A stretch of 64,000 bases of DNA from the NCBI RefSeq assembly GCF_018449775.1, contig NZ_JAAVVB010000003.1:558001-622000 (forward strand), given 5' to 3'. The stretch's first letter is position 1; the number at the start of each line of letters is the position of its first letter. Positions 50,930-58,721 of the stretch are shown here, one piece after another. This DNA comes from Mucilaginibacter sp. dw_454 (lineage in GTDB: Bacteria > Bacteroidota > Bacteroidia > Sphingobacteriales > Sphingobacteriaceae). The translations under genes and the position numbers were made by a program. The notes below the pieces were generated by a model. It was not told the DNA's origin, did no database searches, and saw nothing but the letters and a program-made list of their open reading frames with translations.

Positions 50930-52152
50930 ATCTTAAATAAATCATTAAGGTTTGGAGCATAAGTTTGCTTGTAAGGCAGTTTAGATTTGGTAGCCGATGT
51001 TGGCGTTATTTTTAGCTTATTGAGGGCAACGTAGCGCAACGGATCTATCAAATGATTCATGGTATCTACCGGCTGATTCAGGGGTTTGCCGGCCCTGTCT
51101 ACCCGCCATTTGTAGCGCTCCAGCTCTTTACGCAGGTTTACGCTACGGCGGGTTACATTTAGCTTATAGCGCCTTAAAATGTCTATAGAATTATTCACGC
51201 TATCCTTACCTTTTTTTGCTGGCGACACATACCAGCCCATTCGTTTTAGCTCCTCAATGGTTTTTGGCTCGGCATCGTCAGCGATAATTTCATTAGTTTT
51301 TTTGACGCCTGTTGCAGCTAATTTTTTAGAAAGATCTGTATTGGTTAAACCGGTTTCATAAAATAACTCGTCAATCCATAGCTCACCATTTTGTAAATAC
51401 ACTTCCAGGCAGCCAGACTCATCATTACTGTAACCAAAATCTAAACCCACGCCAATTAATTTGGCATCTTCAGGAATTTTATCAACCACAAACCAATTGG
51501 TAAACACCAGGCCGGTAATCCTGCCGGTAAGTCCCCGCGCATAAACTTTCCATCTTTCCGTATCGGTTTCTTTAATACCTTCAATTTTATCAACCGTTGG
51601 CTGGTCTATAAAAGGGTTATGCCGGTAGTCGGAGATAATTAATTCTACGCCGGGCCTGCCAATTAAATGTTCATGAACCCAAAATTCATGATTGGGGTTA
51701 TAATCAATAAATACCCTCGTCCGCGTACGCAGTGCCAGTTCGGTATAAATATTCCAGTCAATACCATTAGCCTCATTAATGAAAAGATAATCGCGCTTGC
51801 CAGACTTGGCGTCCTGCGCGTCGGCGTAACTTTTAAATTCAATAATAGATCCATTGTGAAACTCAAATACGCGGTCGGTTTTGTTAAAATTTTTGATCAG
51901 GCTTTTTAGCTGATCAGATAAGCTGCAGAGGTTCAAAGCATCGCGCAAAGCGCCGGCCTTAAGGTTAGGAATATCCTGCCCAACAACGGTTATCACCTGC
52001 CTGTCTTTTTCGGCTGCCAGGCAAAACAGCACTTGCTCTATGGCATAAGTCTTGCCGGCGCTGCTGCCGCCCTGGTTAATTACTACCTGCGCCTGCGAGG
52101 CATAGTTACACCTGAACAATACCGAGGCTTCGTAATCATTTGCATTTATCAT
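50926..52152 (-). CDS. Phage terminase large subunit (PBSX-type)
   Basis: 408 residues. The ATPase P-loop is GGSSAGKT (residues 28-35), Walker B the DYLFINEANG segment near 121-130 with catalytic-type Glu, and the RNase-H-like nuclease Asp residues are in GLDFGYSNDESG (near 235), IIADDAEPK and NHLIDPLRYV. All key residues appear present, so it could still be active. Terminase large subunits cut and pump DNA into phage capsids. The size fits full length. Gene order is small terminase, large terminase, then the frameshift gene, but the portal and capsid genes that normally come next are absent. Start ATG at 52152. Confidence 0.9.
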   Translation of the reverse strand: MINANDYEASVLFRCNYASQAQVVINQGGSSAGKTYAIEQVLFCLAAEKDRQVITVVGQDIPNLKAGALRDALNLCSLSDQLKSLIKNFNKTDRVFEFHNGSIIEFKSYADAQDAKSGKRDYLFINEANGIDWNIYTELALRTRTRVFIDYNPNHEFWVHEHLIGRPGVELIISDYRHNPFIDQPTVDKIEGIKETDTERWKVYARGLTGRITGLVFTNWFVVDKIPEDAKLIGVGLDFGYSNDESGCLEVYLQNGELWIDELFYETGLTNTDLSKKLAATGVKKTNEIIADDAEPKTIEELKRMGWYVSPAKKGKDSVNNSIDILRRYKLNVTRRSVNLRKELERYKWRVDRAGKPLNQPVDTMNHLIDPLRYVALNKLKITPTSATKSKLPYKQTYAPNLNDLFKI

Positions 52153-52174
52153 ATTGGTTGTTTATTCGGTGCTT

Positions 52175-52579
52175 TTAAAGCGTCACTTCTTTTTCGCTGG
52201 CGGCCGGTTGCGGGCCGGTTTCAATTAATTTTACTTTTAATGAGGTGGGCTTTTTGGCTGATTTTGACAGTTTTGGCTTTTCGGTCCAGCCCATGCATTT
52301 TAAAGCGTACATGGCCCCGGTAGGGGCAGGGTAATGTAACCTGCTTTCGTAATAAGCCATCACCTTAAAACAAGCCCGCTTAATGGTCCAGGCGTATCTG
52401 CCACTTTGTAAGTAATTGTCAAACTGATCTTTACTATAAAAGCCAAGGTACAATGCAAGGCCGGTAACCGTAATAGGTTCGGCTGTTTTATCTGTATCGT
52501 TTTTTGAACATTCAAAATACTCGTCAATCAGTCTGTTTAATGATGCATGATTGTAAAATGCAAACTTAATTCTGCCCAT
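52175..52579 (-). CDS. Phage terminase small subunit (GP3_package-like)
   Basis: 134 residues. After an N-terminal helical segment comes TVTGLALYLGFYSKDQFDNYLQSGRYAWTIKRACFKVMAYYESRLHYPAPTGAMYALKCMGW, which is the pattern of DNA-packaging small subunit proteins of the GP3 type: HTH-like start, a helical middle and the G-x-M-Y-A-L-K-C-M-G-W finish. The lysine-rich tail follows (PTSLKVKLIETGPQP). These proteins recognise phage DNA and recruit the large subunit. It is the most upstream gene of the phage operon, 22 nt before the large subunit. The minus-strand leader (52580-52750) shows no clear promoter. Confidence 0.75.
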   Translation of the reverse strand: MGRIKFAFYNHASLNRLIDEYFECSKNDTDKTAEPITVTGLALYLGFYSKDQFDNYLQSGRYAWTIKRACFKVMAYYESRLHYPAPTGAMYALKCMGWTEKPKLSKSAKKPTSLKVKLIETGPQPAASEKEVTL

Positions 52580-52750
52580 AAGTTTATTCAGTTTTTTTGG
52601 AGTTCGCTGTGCCGCTGTTCATTTTGCGTTAAAAGGCCTTTGTGGAGCAACTGGCACGGTTTTAAAAGTTAAATTGTGTTAAATGATTGGTAGCACAACC
52701 GTTTGCGTTTTATATTCGTATAATAGTTATCTAAGCTTGCATAGGCCTAT

Positions 52751-53308
52751 ATGAAACTTTTAAAATTTACCTTAATCGCTTTGCTTTTTTCGGCTGTGAT
52801 AGCATCCTGCCAGAAAGATGCGCAGTCTACCGACGGCTCTTTGACAAAGACCGGTATCAAGGCTGATACCAGCGATAATTCGGGTAATTTTTTTGCAAGT
52901 AAAGGGACCCTCACCATCGAGGTTGACGACTCAACTTATACTTTTGATGCTGCTAAAGATTCAATTGCCTTTATTAATGTTAATATCGATAGTAATAAAT
53001 ACTATGGTTTAACGGCTATTAACAAAGCGCATACGGTAAGCTTTGGTATTAGCTCGCTCGGATTTGCCAGCCCTGATTTAAAAAATACCATTGCAGGCGG
53101 CCAGCTTTTGGTTACTGCCGATGGTAAGAATACCAGGCAATACGCGCTTTCTACCGAGGCCGGTAACAATCCCTCGAATGCTATTTACCTGGAACAATAT
53201 ATGCAAGACAGTGTGCTTACCAAAGGTACGTTCACTACATTAATGTCTAAAAAGGGTACGCAGGCTGCACAGGTGGTCACCGGCAGTTTTAATCTTCAAC
53301 GCAAATAG
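52751..53308 (+). CDS. Lipoprotein, hypothetical (DUF6252-like)
   Basis: 185 residues. Leader MKLLKFTLIALLFSAVIASC with lipobox VIASC followed by QKD, so it is a lipoprotein, probably moved to the outer membrane. The mature part is beta-rich (GTLTIEVDDSTYTFDAAKDSIAFINVNIDSNKYYGLTAINK, GGQLLVTADGKNTRQYAL, GTQAAQVVTGSFNLQRK) in the style of DUF6252-like small Bacteroidota lipoproteins. It is divergent from the terminase operon, about 170 nt away, so it marks the chromosomal side of the phage-derived block. No function known. Confidence 0.75.
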   Translation: MKLLKFTLIALLFSAVIASCQKDAQSTDGSLTKTGIKADTSDNSGNFFASKGTLTIEVDDSTYTFDAAKDSIAFINVNIDSNKYYGLTAINKAHTVSFGISSLGFASPDLKNTIAGGQLLVTADGKNTRQYALSTEAGNNPSNAIYLEQYMQDSVLTKGTFTTLMSKKGTQAAQVVTGSFNLQRK

Positions 53309-53391
53309 GTTTTTAGTCTTTCGTCCTTTAATCACCGGACCATACAAAGATAAGTAATAATTATGATATATATGCTATTTGGCATAGTATT

Positions 53392-53808
53392 TTACCGGAT
53401 TTTTTCTTCGGCTACCTCGTTTTCTACTAATTGTGTTAATATAGTTTTCACTACGGCTTCGCGCGCCCATTGTTGTTCGGTTAATGAGGCGTCTTCCTGG
53501 TACCATCTAATCGGCTCATTTATCTCAATACGGGTTTTGTAAATAAAGTTTTTCTTTGGATGCATTTTGGTGCCTTCGTAACTATTTAGTCCCTCGGCTC
53601 TGATTACCGTGGCGAATTGTTTGGTTTTAAGATCTACCTGTAAGCATTCTTCGAGCGAGTTTTTAAAATCGTGCTTGTCTTCCAGCCATAGGGTCAGGGT
53701 TTCGCCGTTCAACTCATGGTCGGCTACCGAAATGCGGCTATAGTCATAATCAACAGAAATGATCATCCACCATAGTTTGTCTTTTAGTTTTTGTGCAATC
53801 TTTATCAT
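53392..53808 (-). CDS. Hypothetical protein (138 aa)
   Basis: No family recognised. It is charged and soluble: MIKIAQKLKDKLWWMIISVDYDYSRISVADHELNGETLTLWLEDKHDFKNSL, then DLKTKQFATVIRAEGLNSYEGTKMHPKKNFIYKTRIEINEPIRWYQEDASL and a C-terminal helix ending VENEVAEEKIR. Real coding character, no signal or membrane segment. The ATG at 53808 follows an AT-rich leader. It shares its strand with the phage operon and with 53882-54067, but lies beyond the lipoprotein gene and is not clearly linked to either. Function unknown. Confidence 0.6.
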   Translation of the reverse strand: MIKIAQKLKDKLWWMIISVDYDYSRISVADHELNGETLTLWLEDKHDFKNSLEECLQVDLKTKQFATVIRAEGLNSYEGTKMHPKKNFIYKTRIEINEPIRWYQEDASLTEQQWAREAVVKTILTQLVENEVAEEKIR

Positions 53809-53881
53809 TTTTTTTCAATAAGAGGTTAGGCCGTCATTTGCTGACAGCAGAATTTATTTGTTGGTTTTTATTAATCCCGGT

Positions 53882-54067
53882 TTAGACAGCCGGGTAGGGT
53901 GGTACCCATCCGGGCAGGTATTTTTGTATAGCGGTAATTTCTTTGCTGTACTTATTGCAAACCGTGTAATAAGCTTTAAAGCGGATGCTTAGCTGGTTGT
54001 TGTCGGTAGTGTTGCCTTGGGTTGGGCGTGACTTATTATCTTTTAATTTGGTGTAGGCTATGTGCAT
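53882..54067 (-). CDS. Small hypothetical protein (61 aa)
   Basis: No family recognised. Basic N-terminus (MHIAYTKLKDNKSRPTQGN) and a helical C-terminal part ending YSKEITAIQKYLPGWVPPYPAV, a Pro/aromatic finish I associate with small Bacteroidota phage-linked proteins. It reads away from the CI-like repressor gene at 54318 across a 250-nt region with a dyad over a minus-strand -7 box, so it may be a repressed phage-derived gene. Confidence 0.4.
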   Translation of the reverse strand: MHIAYTKLKDNKSRPTQGNTTDNNQLSIRFKAYYTVCNKYSKEITAIQKYLPGWVPPYPAV

Positions 54068-54254
54068 CGGTCGGTTTATTAGGCAATTAATTTTATAGGT
54101 GTCGGCAATTATTTTCTGTGTCTGACTATGGATAAGGGCGTTCCCTGTATTTTAAAACGAGTTTCCGTATTTCTGTATTCATTTTTCTGTATATTCTTTA
54201 ATATTATTTGGATTGTATATTATAATGTGTTAGTTTAGTGGCTGATTAACGATA

Positions 54255-54277
54255 CAAATATAAAGAAAAATCTTTAT
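54255..54277. promoter_or_regulatory. Dyad over divergent promoter region, candidate CI-like operator
   Basis: ATAAAGA (54260-54266) and TCTTTAT (54271-54277) are exact complements around AAAA. The overlapping CAAATATA (54255-54262) is a TATATTTG -7 box for the minus strand, facing 53882-54067. The ATG of the S24 repressor lies 40 nt downstream on the plus strand. Autoregulation is inferred. Confidence 0.4.
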
Positions 54278-54317
54278 TTAAAATCAAGAAAAAATAAAAA
54301 TTAGTTTTCAACAGCCC

Positions 54318-55010
54318 ATGGAATCGCCAGAAAAAACCAGCAAAATAAAGACTGTACGCCCTGAAACACTGGAGTTTATCATTTTATATAATCAACTTAA
54401 AGGGAAGGCTTTTAGCGGTAATGGACAATTAGCCGAGGCCTTGGGTTTCAACTCGGCCAGTTCTATTACAGAGATCATCAAGAGCCGTCAAAACATTGAT
54501 CCTGAAAAATTCAGGATTTTTAAAGAGAAATATAAAGATTTTATTGAAGGAGTTGCTTACGCGCCTGCTGCGCAGGTTTCAAAGGTGGCTGAAGGTATAC
54601 CTATGTACGAGATTACTGCAACAGCGTCGGGCGTTGAAGTGTATAATGATATTAATGATACACAGCCGGTTGGCCGTATGAATTTCCCAGGCATTGAGGA
54701 CTGCGATTTCGCTTTGCCGGTTTGGGGGCATTCTATGTATCCATATTTAGAGAATGGTTGCTGGGTGGCGCTAAAGGTTATCCACGATAAAAAAATCTTA
54801 CCTGGCGAGGTGTATTATATAGAGTGGGGAGATTACCGCATGTACAAGCGCTTACTATTAAGTGATAAAGAAGATGAGGTGATTGCACACTCTGATAATA
54901 CTACGGAGATGGTGGGCGCCCAACTGAAATATGCGCCGTTCCCTATTAAGATAGCAGATATTAAAAAATTGTGCCTGGTTAAGGATATCCATAAAAAGCA
55001 TAATCACTAA
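54318..55010 (+). CDS. CI/LexA-like repressor with S24 peptidase domain
   Basis: 230 residues. Residues about 10-80 are a DNA-binding region (NGQLAEALGFNSASSITEIIKSRQNI). Residues about 95-225 are the S24 domain with nucleophile Ser139 in WGHSMYPYLENG and general-base Lys177 in YKRLL, both present. Such repressors are destabilised by RecA-stimulated self-cleavage during DNA damage. The usual Ala-Gly cleavage pair is not obvious; the nearest segment is TATASGVEV at about 98-106. It could control the divergent small gene and, in principle, the phage operon. It overlaps the next gene by a base (TAATG). Confidence 0.8.
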   Translation: MESPEKTSKIKTVRPETLEFIILYNQLKGKAFSGNGQLAEALGFNSASSITEIIKSRQNIDPEKFRIFKEKYKDFIEGVAYAPAAQVSKVAEGIPMYEITATASGVEVYNDINDTQPVGRMNFPGIEDCDFALPVWGHSMYPYLENGCWVALKVIHDKKILPGEVYYIEWGDYRMYKRLLLSDKEDEVIAHSDNTTEMVGAQLKYAPFPIKIADIKKLCLVKDIHKKHNH

Positions 55011-55486
55011 TGGAAACAACGGTTTATACTTACAGCAGAAAGAACAGCATAGTTACTATTGTGATGATGCTGATATTGGGCGGGCTTTTCATATCTAACG
55101 TTTATCGGGCATACTATACTAATGACCGGTTTAACTTAGTGTTGTTTGCCGCACTGGTAATGGTGCTGGCTGCGCTATTGGTATTATTAGTATTTAAGAG
55201 ATTGATTCCGGCATTTAAGAATGAACCTATACTGGAACTAAATCAAACAGAGTTAATAGATTATCTTAAAAACATCACCATCGGCTGGCAGGATATAGAA
55301 AGCATCCGCGTCAGGCGTACGCGCAGCACATCGCTATTGGTCATCCGGCTTAAGTGGGAATCTGACCACGGGCGTGATATTGTTATTTCATTGCGATGGG
55401 TGGCAGGTGGCGATGGCGAAATTTGTAGCAAGGTCATGGCGTATTTTGATCAATTTGGCCCGGGAGCCGAAAATAATGGGGAATAG
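55010..55486 (+). CDS. Membrane protein with PH-like domain (STM3941-like)
   Basis: 158 residues. Two adjacent membrane helices (IVTIVMMLILGGLFISNVY, 15-33; LVLFAALVMVLAALLVLLVF, 43-62) are followed by a cytoplasmic beta-rich domain: ELNQTELIDYLKNITIGWQDIESIRVRRTRSTSLLVIRLK. That layout is that of STM3941-type bacterial PH-like proteins. The ATG overlaps the repressor stop by one base (TAATG), so the two are one operon, and the membrane protein may sense or transmit a signal to it. Function unknown. Confidence 0.6.
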   Translation: METTVYTYSRKNSIVTIVMMLILGGLFISNVYRAYYTNDRFNLVLFAALVMVLAALLVLLVFKRLIPAFKNEPILELNQTELIDYLKNITIGWQDIESIRVRRTRSTSLLVIRLKWESDHGRDIVISLRWVAGGDGEICSKVMAYFDQFGPGAENNGE

Positions 55487-55594
55487 TTTATAGCTACGGA
55501 TTGTAAACGCAACTTGTTTATACAACCAGGCGAAAATATTTTAACTATAAATGTTTTATTTATATTTTTAACCTAATTTAAACTGGTTAAACTC

Positions 55595-55951
55595 ATGGAC
55601 GTAAACATTTACATAGCTTTGGGCGCGGTAGTTATCGTTGCCATTATCGTACTTAATCATCAAAAACAAAAAAACAAGATGAAAACCATGCTGGGCGAGG
55701 CTGGGGGTACGCAGCTTATTTTTCTGACAAAGGCAGTCGAGAAAAAAAACAAAGCTTTAGCAGACATCTTGTACGATGGTGGTATAAAACCTTCAGCTGC
55801 CAATACCGGCACCACACACAAAGACATGCTGATCAAGCAACTTGAAAAGCTGGAAAAAGAGTTTGCCGCCAAAAAAATATCCCTCAGAACTTACGACGAG
55901 CAATTATTTGATTTGTTAGAGAAAGCTAACAAATTAGTTGTGGTGGCTTAA
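55595..55951 (+). CDS. Small membrane-anchored coiled-coil protein (118 aa)
   Basis: A single N-terminal membrane helix (IYIALGAVVIVAIIVL, 5-20), a basic stop-transfer run (NHQKQKNKMK) and a helical cytoplasmic part: KAVEKKNKALADILYDGGI and KDMLIKQLEKLEKEFAAKKISLRTYDEQLFDLLEKANKLV, predicted coiled coil. Possibly a short scaffold protein or SHOCT-like module (the KISLRTYDEQL segment is reminiscent of SHOCT domains, which have L/I-x-x-G-x-I-T-x-E-E-F). No partner is clear. It follows the repressor operon by about 110 nt with an AT-rich leader. Confidence 0.55.
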   Translation: MDVNIYIALGAVVIVAIIVLNHQKQKNKMKTMLGEAGGTQLIFLTKAVEKKNKALADILYDGGIKPSAANTGTTHKDMLIKQLEKLEKEFAAKKISLRTYDEQLFDLLEKANKLVVVA

Positions 55952-55985
55952 AGAACCAGAAAGTTCGCTATTTTTAATTAAGCAC

Positions 55986-56015
55986 TTGCTTATATTCCTT
56001 GTTTGCTTATAATTG
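55986..56015 (+). promoter_or_regulatory. Predicted promoter of the XRE regulator
   Basis: TTG at 55986-55988, exactly 19 nt, then TATAATTG (56008-56015), one mismatch to TAnnTTTG. The ATG at 56022 lies about where transcription would start, so the mRNA may be leaderless. Confidence 0.45.
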
Positions 56016-56021
56016 CATTGT

Positions 56022-56381
56022 ATGGCAGACGATGGTATAGTTAAACGCATTAAGATAATTGTTAAAGATTACGGCGGCCAATTGGCCCTTGCCGGCGCTA
56101 TTGGTGTAGACCAGGGCTTTATCAGCAAAGTCATCAACAAAAAGCAGGAGGTAAGCTATTATCTGATTAGTAAGCTTTGTTTTCAATTAAAATACTCGCC
56201 AGAGTGGTTGATACTGGGAACCGGCGATAAGAAGATCAATAAAGCCGAATCGCCCAAGCTAATTACCGAGATTCAAATGATGCGTACTGAGCTGGATATT
56301 TTACATGCCCGTATGCGTGCCTTCGAGATGGAGATGAAAGAAATAAAGGAGAGAGCCGGCCAGCACCAAAAGGCGGGTTAG
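56022..56381 (+). CDS. XRE-type regulator with C-terminal coiled coil
   Basis: 119 residues from the ATG at 56022; an upstream in-frame TTG (56013) is inside the -7 box and unlikely. The HTH is in the first ~60 residues (GGQLALAGAIGVDQGFISKVINKKQEVSYYLISKLC), typical for XRE/Cro-type regulators (phage-CI-like), then a helical MMRTELDILHARMRAFEMEMKEIKE coiled coil for dimerisation. Similar regulators are found in Bacteroidota prophages and chromosomes. The stop abuts the stop of the DUF47 gene on the opposite strand. Target unknown. Confidence 0.75.
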   Translation: MADDGIVKRIKIIVKDYGGQLALAGAIGVDQGFISKVINKKQEVSYYLISKLCFQLKYSPEWLILGTGDKKINKAESPKLITEIQMMRTELDILHARMRAFEMEMKEIKERAGQHQKAG

Positions 56382-57026
56382 TTAATTCTGCCGGTTAATT
56401 AAAATAGCTTCTAAAGCATCGCCTGTATTTTTGCAGCGATTCATGGTGTTTTCTAATGACGACAGGATCTCGCGGTACTTGATCAGGTTTATCGCATCGG
56501 TTTCGTTGGCAAACAACTCCGCCACTGCATGATAATATATTTGATCAGATTGCCGCTCCAAAGCCTTAATGCGTTTGCAAGCCTCATCGGTAGCAGTTCT
56601 GCTATTAGATACACTTAATAAATTCACCACTTTCTGAATTTCTACGCCGGCTTGCTGTATCAACAATGCTATTTCTTTTATCGCTACAACAAACTCATTT
56701 ATATTATATAGGTACATTCTGTTGCTTGCTTCATTAATGGTGTCGGCAACATCATCTATACATGACGCCAGCGTATGTATATCGCCACGATTTATTGGAG
56801 TAAACACAACCTGATCAAGCGCCAGGTAAATTTTATGGGTTAAATCGTCGCCGTTATGCTCTAAAGTGTCAATTTTTTTAAAGATAATCTCTCTATCTTC
56901 AAAATTACCGGTGTTTACCACTGTTACCAGTAATTCTGCCATATCTACCACATTTTTAGCGGCCTCATCAAATAAATTATAAAATAACGTTCTGTTTGAT
57001 AGATAGTTACGAAACAACCTGCGCAT
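56382..57026 (-). CDS. DUF47 (PhoU-like) phosphate-transport regulator
   Basis: 214 residues, all-helical DUF47/TIGR00153 fold of two three-helix bundles. Conserved acidic motifs are visible: KKIDTLEHNGDDLTHKIY (near residue 49) and SCIDDVADTINEASNRMYLY (near 87), the E/D-x-x-x-D pattern shared with PhoU for metal binding. DUF47 proteins usually accompany a Pit transporter; here none is present and the gene instead lies divergent from the high-affinity Pst cluster, with a shared 293-nt control region. A role in phosphate sensing or in coordinating uptake is inferred. Confidence 0.8.
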   Translation of the reverse strand: MRRLFRNYLSNRTLFYNLFDEAAKNVVDMAELLVTVVNTGNFEDREIIFKKIDTLEHNGDDLTHKIYLALDQVVFTPINRGDIHTLASCIDDVADTINEASNRMYLYNINEFVVAIKEIALLIQQAGVEIQKVVNLLSVSNSRTATDEACKRIKALERQSDQIYYHAVAELFANETDAINLIKYREILSSLENTMNRCKNTGDALEAILINRQN

Positions 57027-57100
57027 TAGTATTAGTATTTTAAGAAAATCTAAATTAACAGCGGAATGTTAAACCAATATTAAATGAATATGATGATATG

Positions 57101-57261
57101 TTAAGTATTTGTTATGGATGAATTAAAAATGTATTTTATATAAATACCTAATAATCAAATACTTAATATGTAATATTAATTAAAAATATACTCCCTGAAC
57201 CTAATTCAACTATGAAATAATGTTTAAATAACATTATCAAATGTTAATCATTGCTTAACAT
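57101..57261. promoter_or_regulatory. Dyad-rich control region between DUF47 and pst genes
   Basis: Three inverted pairs: TTAAGTATTTG (57101-57111) with CAAATACTTAA (57156-57166); AATGTT-TAAAT-AACATT (57219-57235); ATGTTAA-TCATTGC-TTAACAT (57241-57261). The ATGTTAA-type repeats suggest a response-regulator site, plausibly PhoB-like, but no box for Bacteroidota is established here. No clear TAnnTTTG is visible. Confidence 0.45.
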
Positions 57262-57319
57262 CTAGGTAATGCTGCGTCCGCACTTTTGGATCAAAATTTA
57301 TTTAACCCTCGTTTCAATT

Positions 57320-58681
57320 ATGAAAAAAATGTTTACAAAAGTTTTTAGTGCAGTGTTAGTGTCAGCCACCGTGTTGGCTGTAACAGCTAAGGCTCAGCAA
57401 ACAGTGCTTGCATCGGCAACCACATTAAACACAAAATCTGAAGTAAAAGCAGATTCAACAGTTACTACTACCACTACTACTGCAAAACCTGCAGCTAAAG
57501 CAGATCCTGCTGCATGGGTGCCTGTAAGAAGATTATGGGGTTATGCATTCGGCGATCTTTATTTTAACCAACACCAAGATGCTGGAAACAGAGGTGCAGA
57601 AACTATGTACAATGGCGTTCCGGCAAACAGAAATGCTTTTCAATTCCGTCGTATTTATTTAGGATACGATTATGACATCAACGAAAAATTCACCGCAACC
57701 GTATTATTGGCATCAGAGCCAAATGCAAACACAGGTGTTAACGGTACTACTTCTATCCAGAACGGAGACAACCTTGTTGACGGTAAAATGGGTTTCTTTA
57801 TCAAAAACTTCAACTTACGTTACAAAAACATCTGGACCGGTACTGATATCGTAGTAGGTGAAATGTCGACCCCTGGTTTCGCTTTAAATGATGGAGGCAA
57901 TGCTCCAAATTCATTGTCGGAAGCAACATGGGGTAATCGTTTTATCGAAAAAACCATTACTGACTTCCACAAAAATAACTCGTACGATGTAGGTGCTTCA
58001 TTACAAGGTACATTTGACCCTAATACTAAAAACTACGGTTACGTATTAATGGTTGGTAACAACAGTACAGCTAGCTTATTATCGGCAGCTAATGCTAACA
58101 CTGGTTTCTATAAAATATTTTATGGTGATCTATGGGCTAAATTCTTAGACAAACACCTATATGTAGATATCTATGGTGACTACGCTCCAACTGCTCCGGG
58201 TACTATAACTATTGGTCAGCAAAACCATAGCATGCAAAAAATATTTGCTGCTTATGTTGATCCAAAATTCTCTGTTGGTGTAGAAGCATACATGCAACAA
58301 TTTAAAAATGGTGTAAACAACACAACTACTAAAGCTGTTGAAGATTCAAGAGCAACTGGTTTATCTGTATGGGTAAAAGGTGCTATCATCAAAGACAAAA
58401 TGAGCTTCTTCGCTCGTCGTGATGGTTACAATCCAGACACTAAATATGTTGACGCTGACGCTTACACAGTTAATACTAACTACGGAAGCTACAACCCAAC
58501 TGTTAAAGAAACTTTCTACACAGGTGGTTTAGATTTTACACCGGCTCCAAAAATTCACTTCTCTCCAAACGTTTGGTTTATCCAGTATAAAGATCAAAGA
58601 CCAGTTGGTACTACAGGTTACGTAGGTGATGGCCATAACTTAGTGTACAGAGCTACTTTCTATTACACTTTTGGTAAATAA
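57320..58681 (+). CDS. Phosphate-selective porin-like outer-membrane protein
   Basis: About 453 residues from the ATG at 57320 (MKKMFTKVFSAVLVSATVLAVTAKAQ signal peptide); an in-frame start at 57269 would add 17 residues and hide the signal. A Thr-rich linker (STVTTTTTTAKPA) precedes the beta-barrel, which has strand pairs such as NAFQFRRIYLGYDYDINEKFTATVLLASEP and FNLRYKNIWTGTDIVVGEMSTPGFALNDGG, and ends in an aromatic residue pattern NLVYRATFYYTFGK. This OprP/OprO-like layout suits an anion porin. Codons are strongly biased (GGT, GCT, AAC, CGT), a sign of high expression. It is the first gene of the pst unit, 40 nt before pstS. Confidence 0.7.
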   Translation: MKKMFTKVFSAVLVSATVLAVTAKAQQTVLASATTLNTKSEVKADSTVTTTTTTAKPAAKADPAAWVPVRRLWGYAFGDLYFNQHQDAGNRGAETMYNGVPANRNAFQFRRIYLGYDYDINEKFTATVLLASEPNANTGVNGTTSIQNGDNLVDGKMGFFIKNFNLRYKNIWTGTDIVVGEMSTPGFALNDGGNAPNSLSEATWGNRFIEKTITDFHKNNSYDVGASLQGTFDPNTKNYGYVLMVGNNSTASLLSAANANTGFYKIFYGDLWAKFLDKHLYVDIYGDYAPTAPGTITIGQQNHSMQKIFAAYVDPKFSVGVEAYMQQFKNGVNNTTTKAVEDSRATGLSVWVKGAIIKDKMSFFARRDGYNPDTKYVDADAYTVNTNYGSYNPTVKETFYTGGLDFTPAPKIHFSPNVWFIQYKDQRPVGTTGYVGDGHNLVYRATFYYTFGK

Positions 58682-58721
58682 TTAAGTAAACCCTGATTAA
58701 TAATATAAATTAAAAAACGTT

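Noticed and set aside
57025..57042. Match to the inner arm of the 25388-25436 palindrome (ATTAGTATTTTAA) upstream of DUF47
   Set aside because: Only one half-site in AT-rich DNA with no partner arm; a chance match is likely.
44632..57268. attL/attR pair for the phage cassette
   Set aside because: No copy of the tRNA-Leu(GAG) 3' end was found downstream by eye, and there is no integrase.
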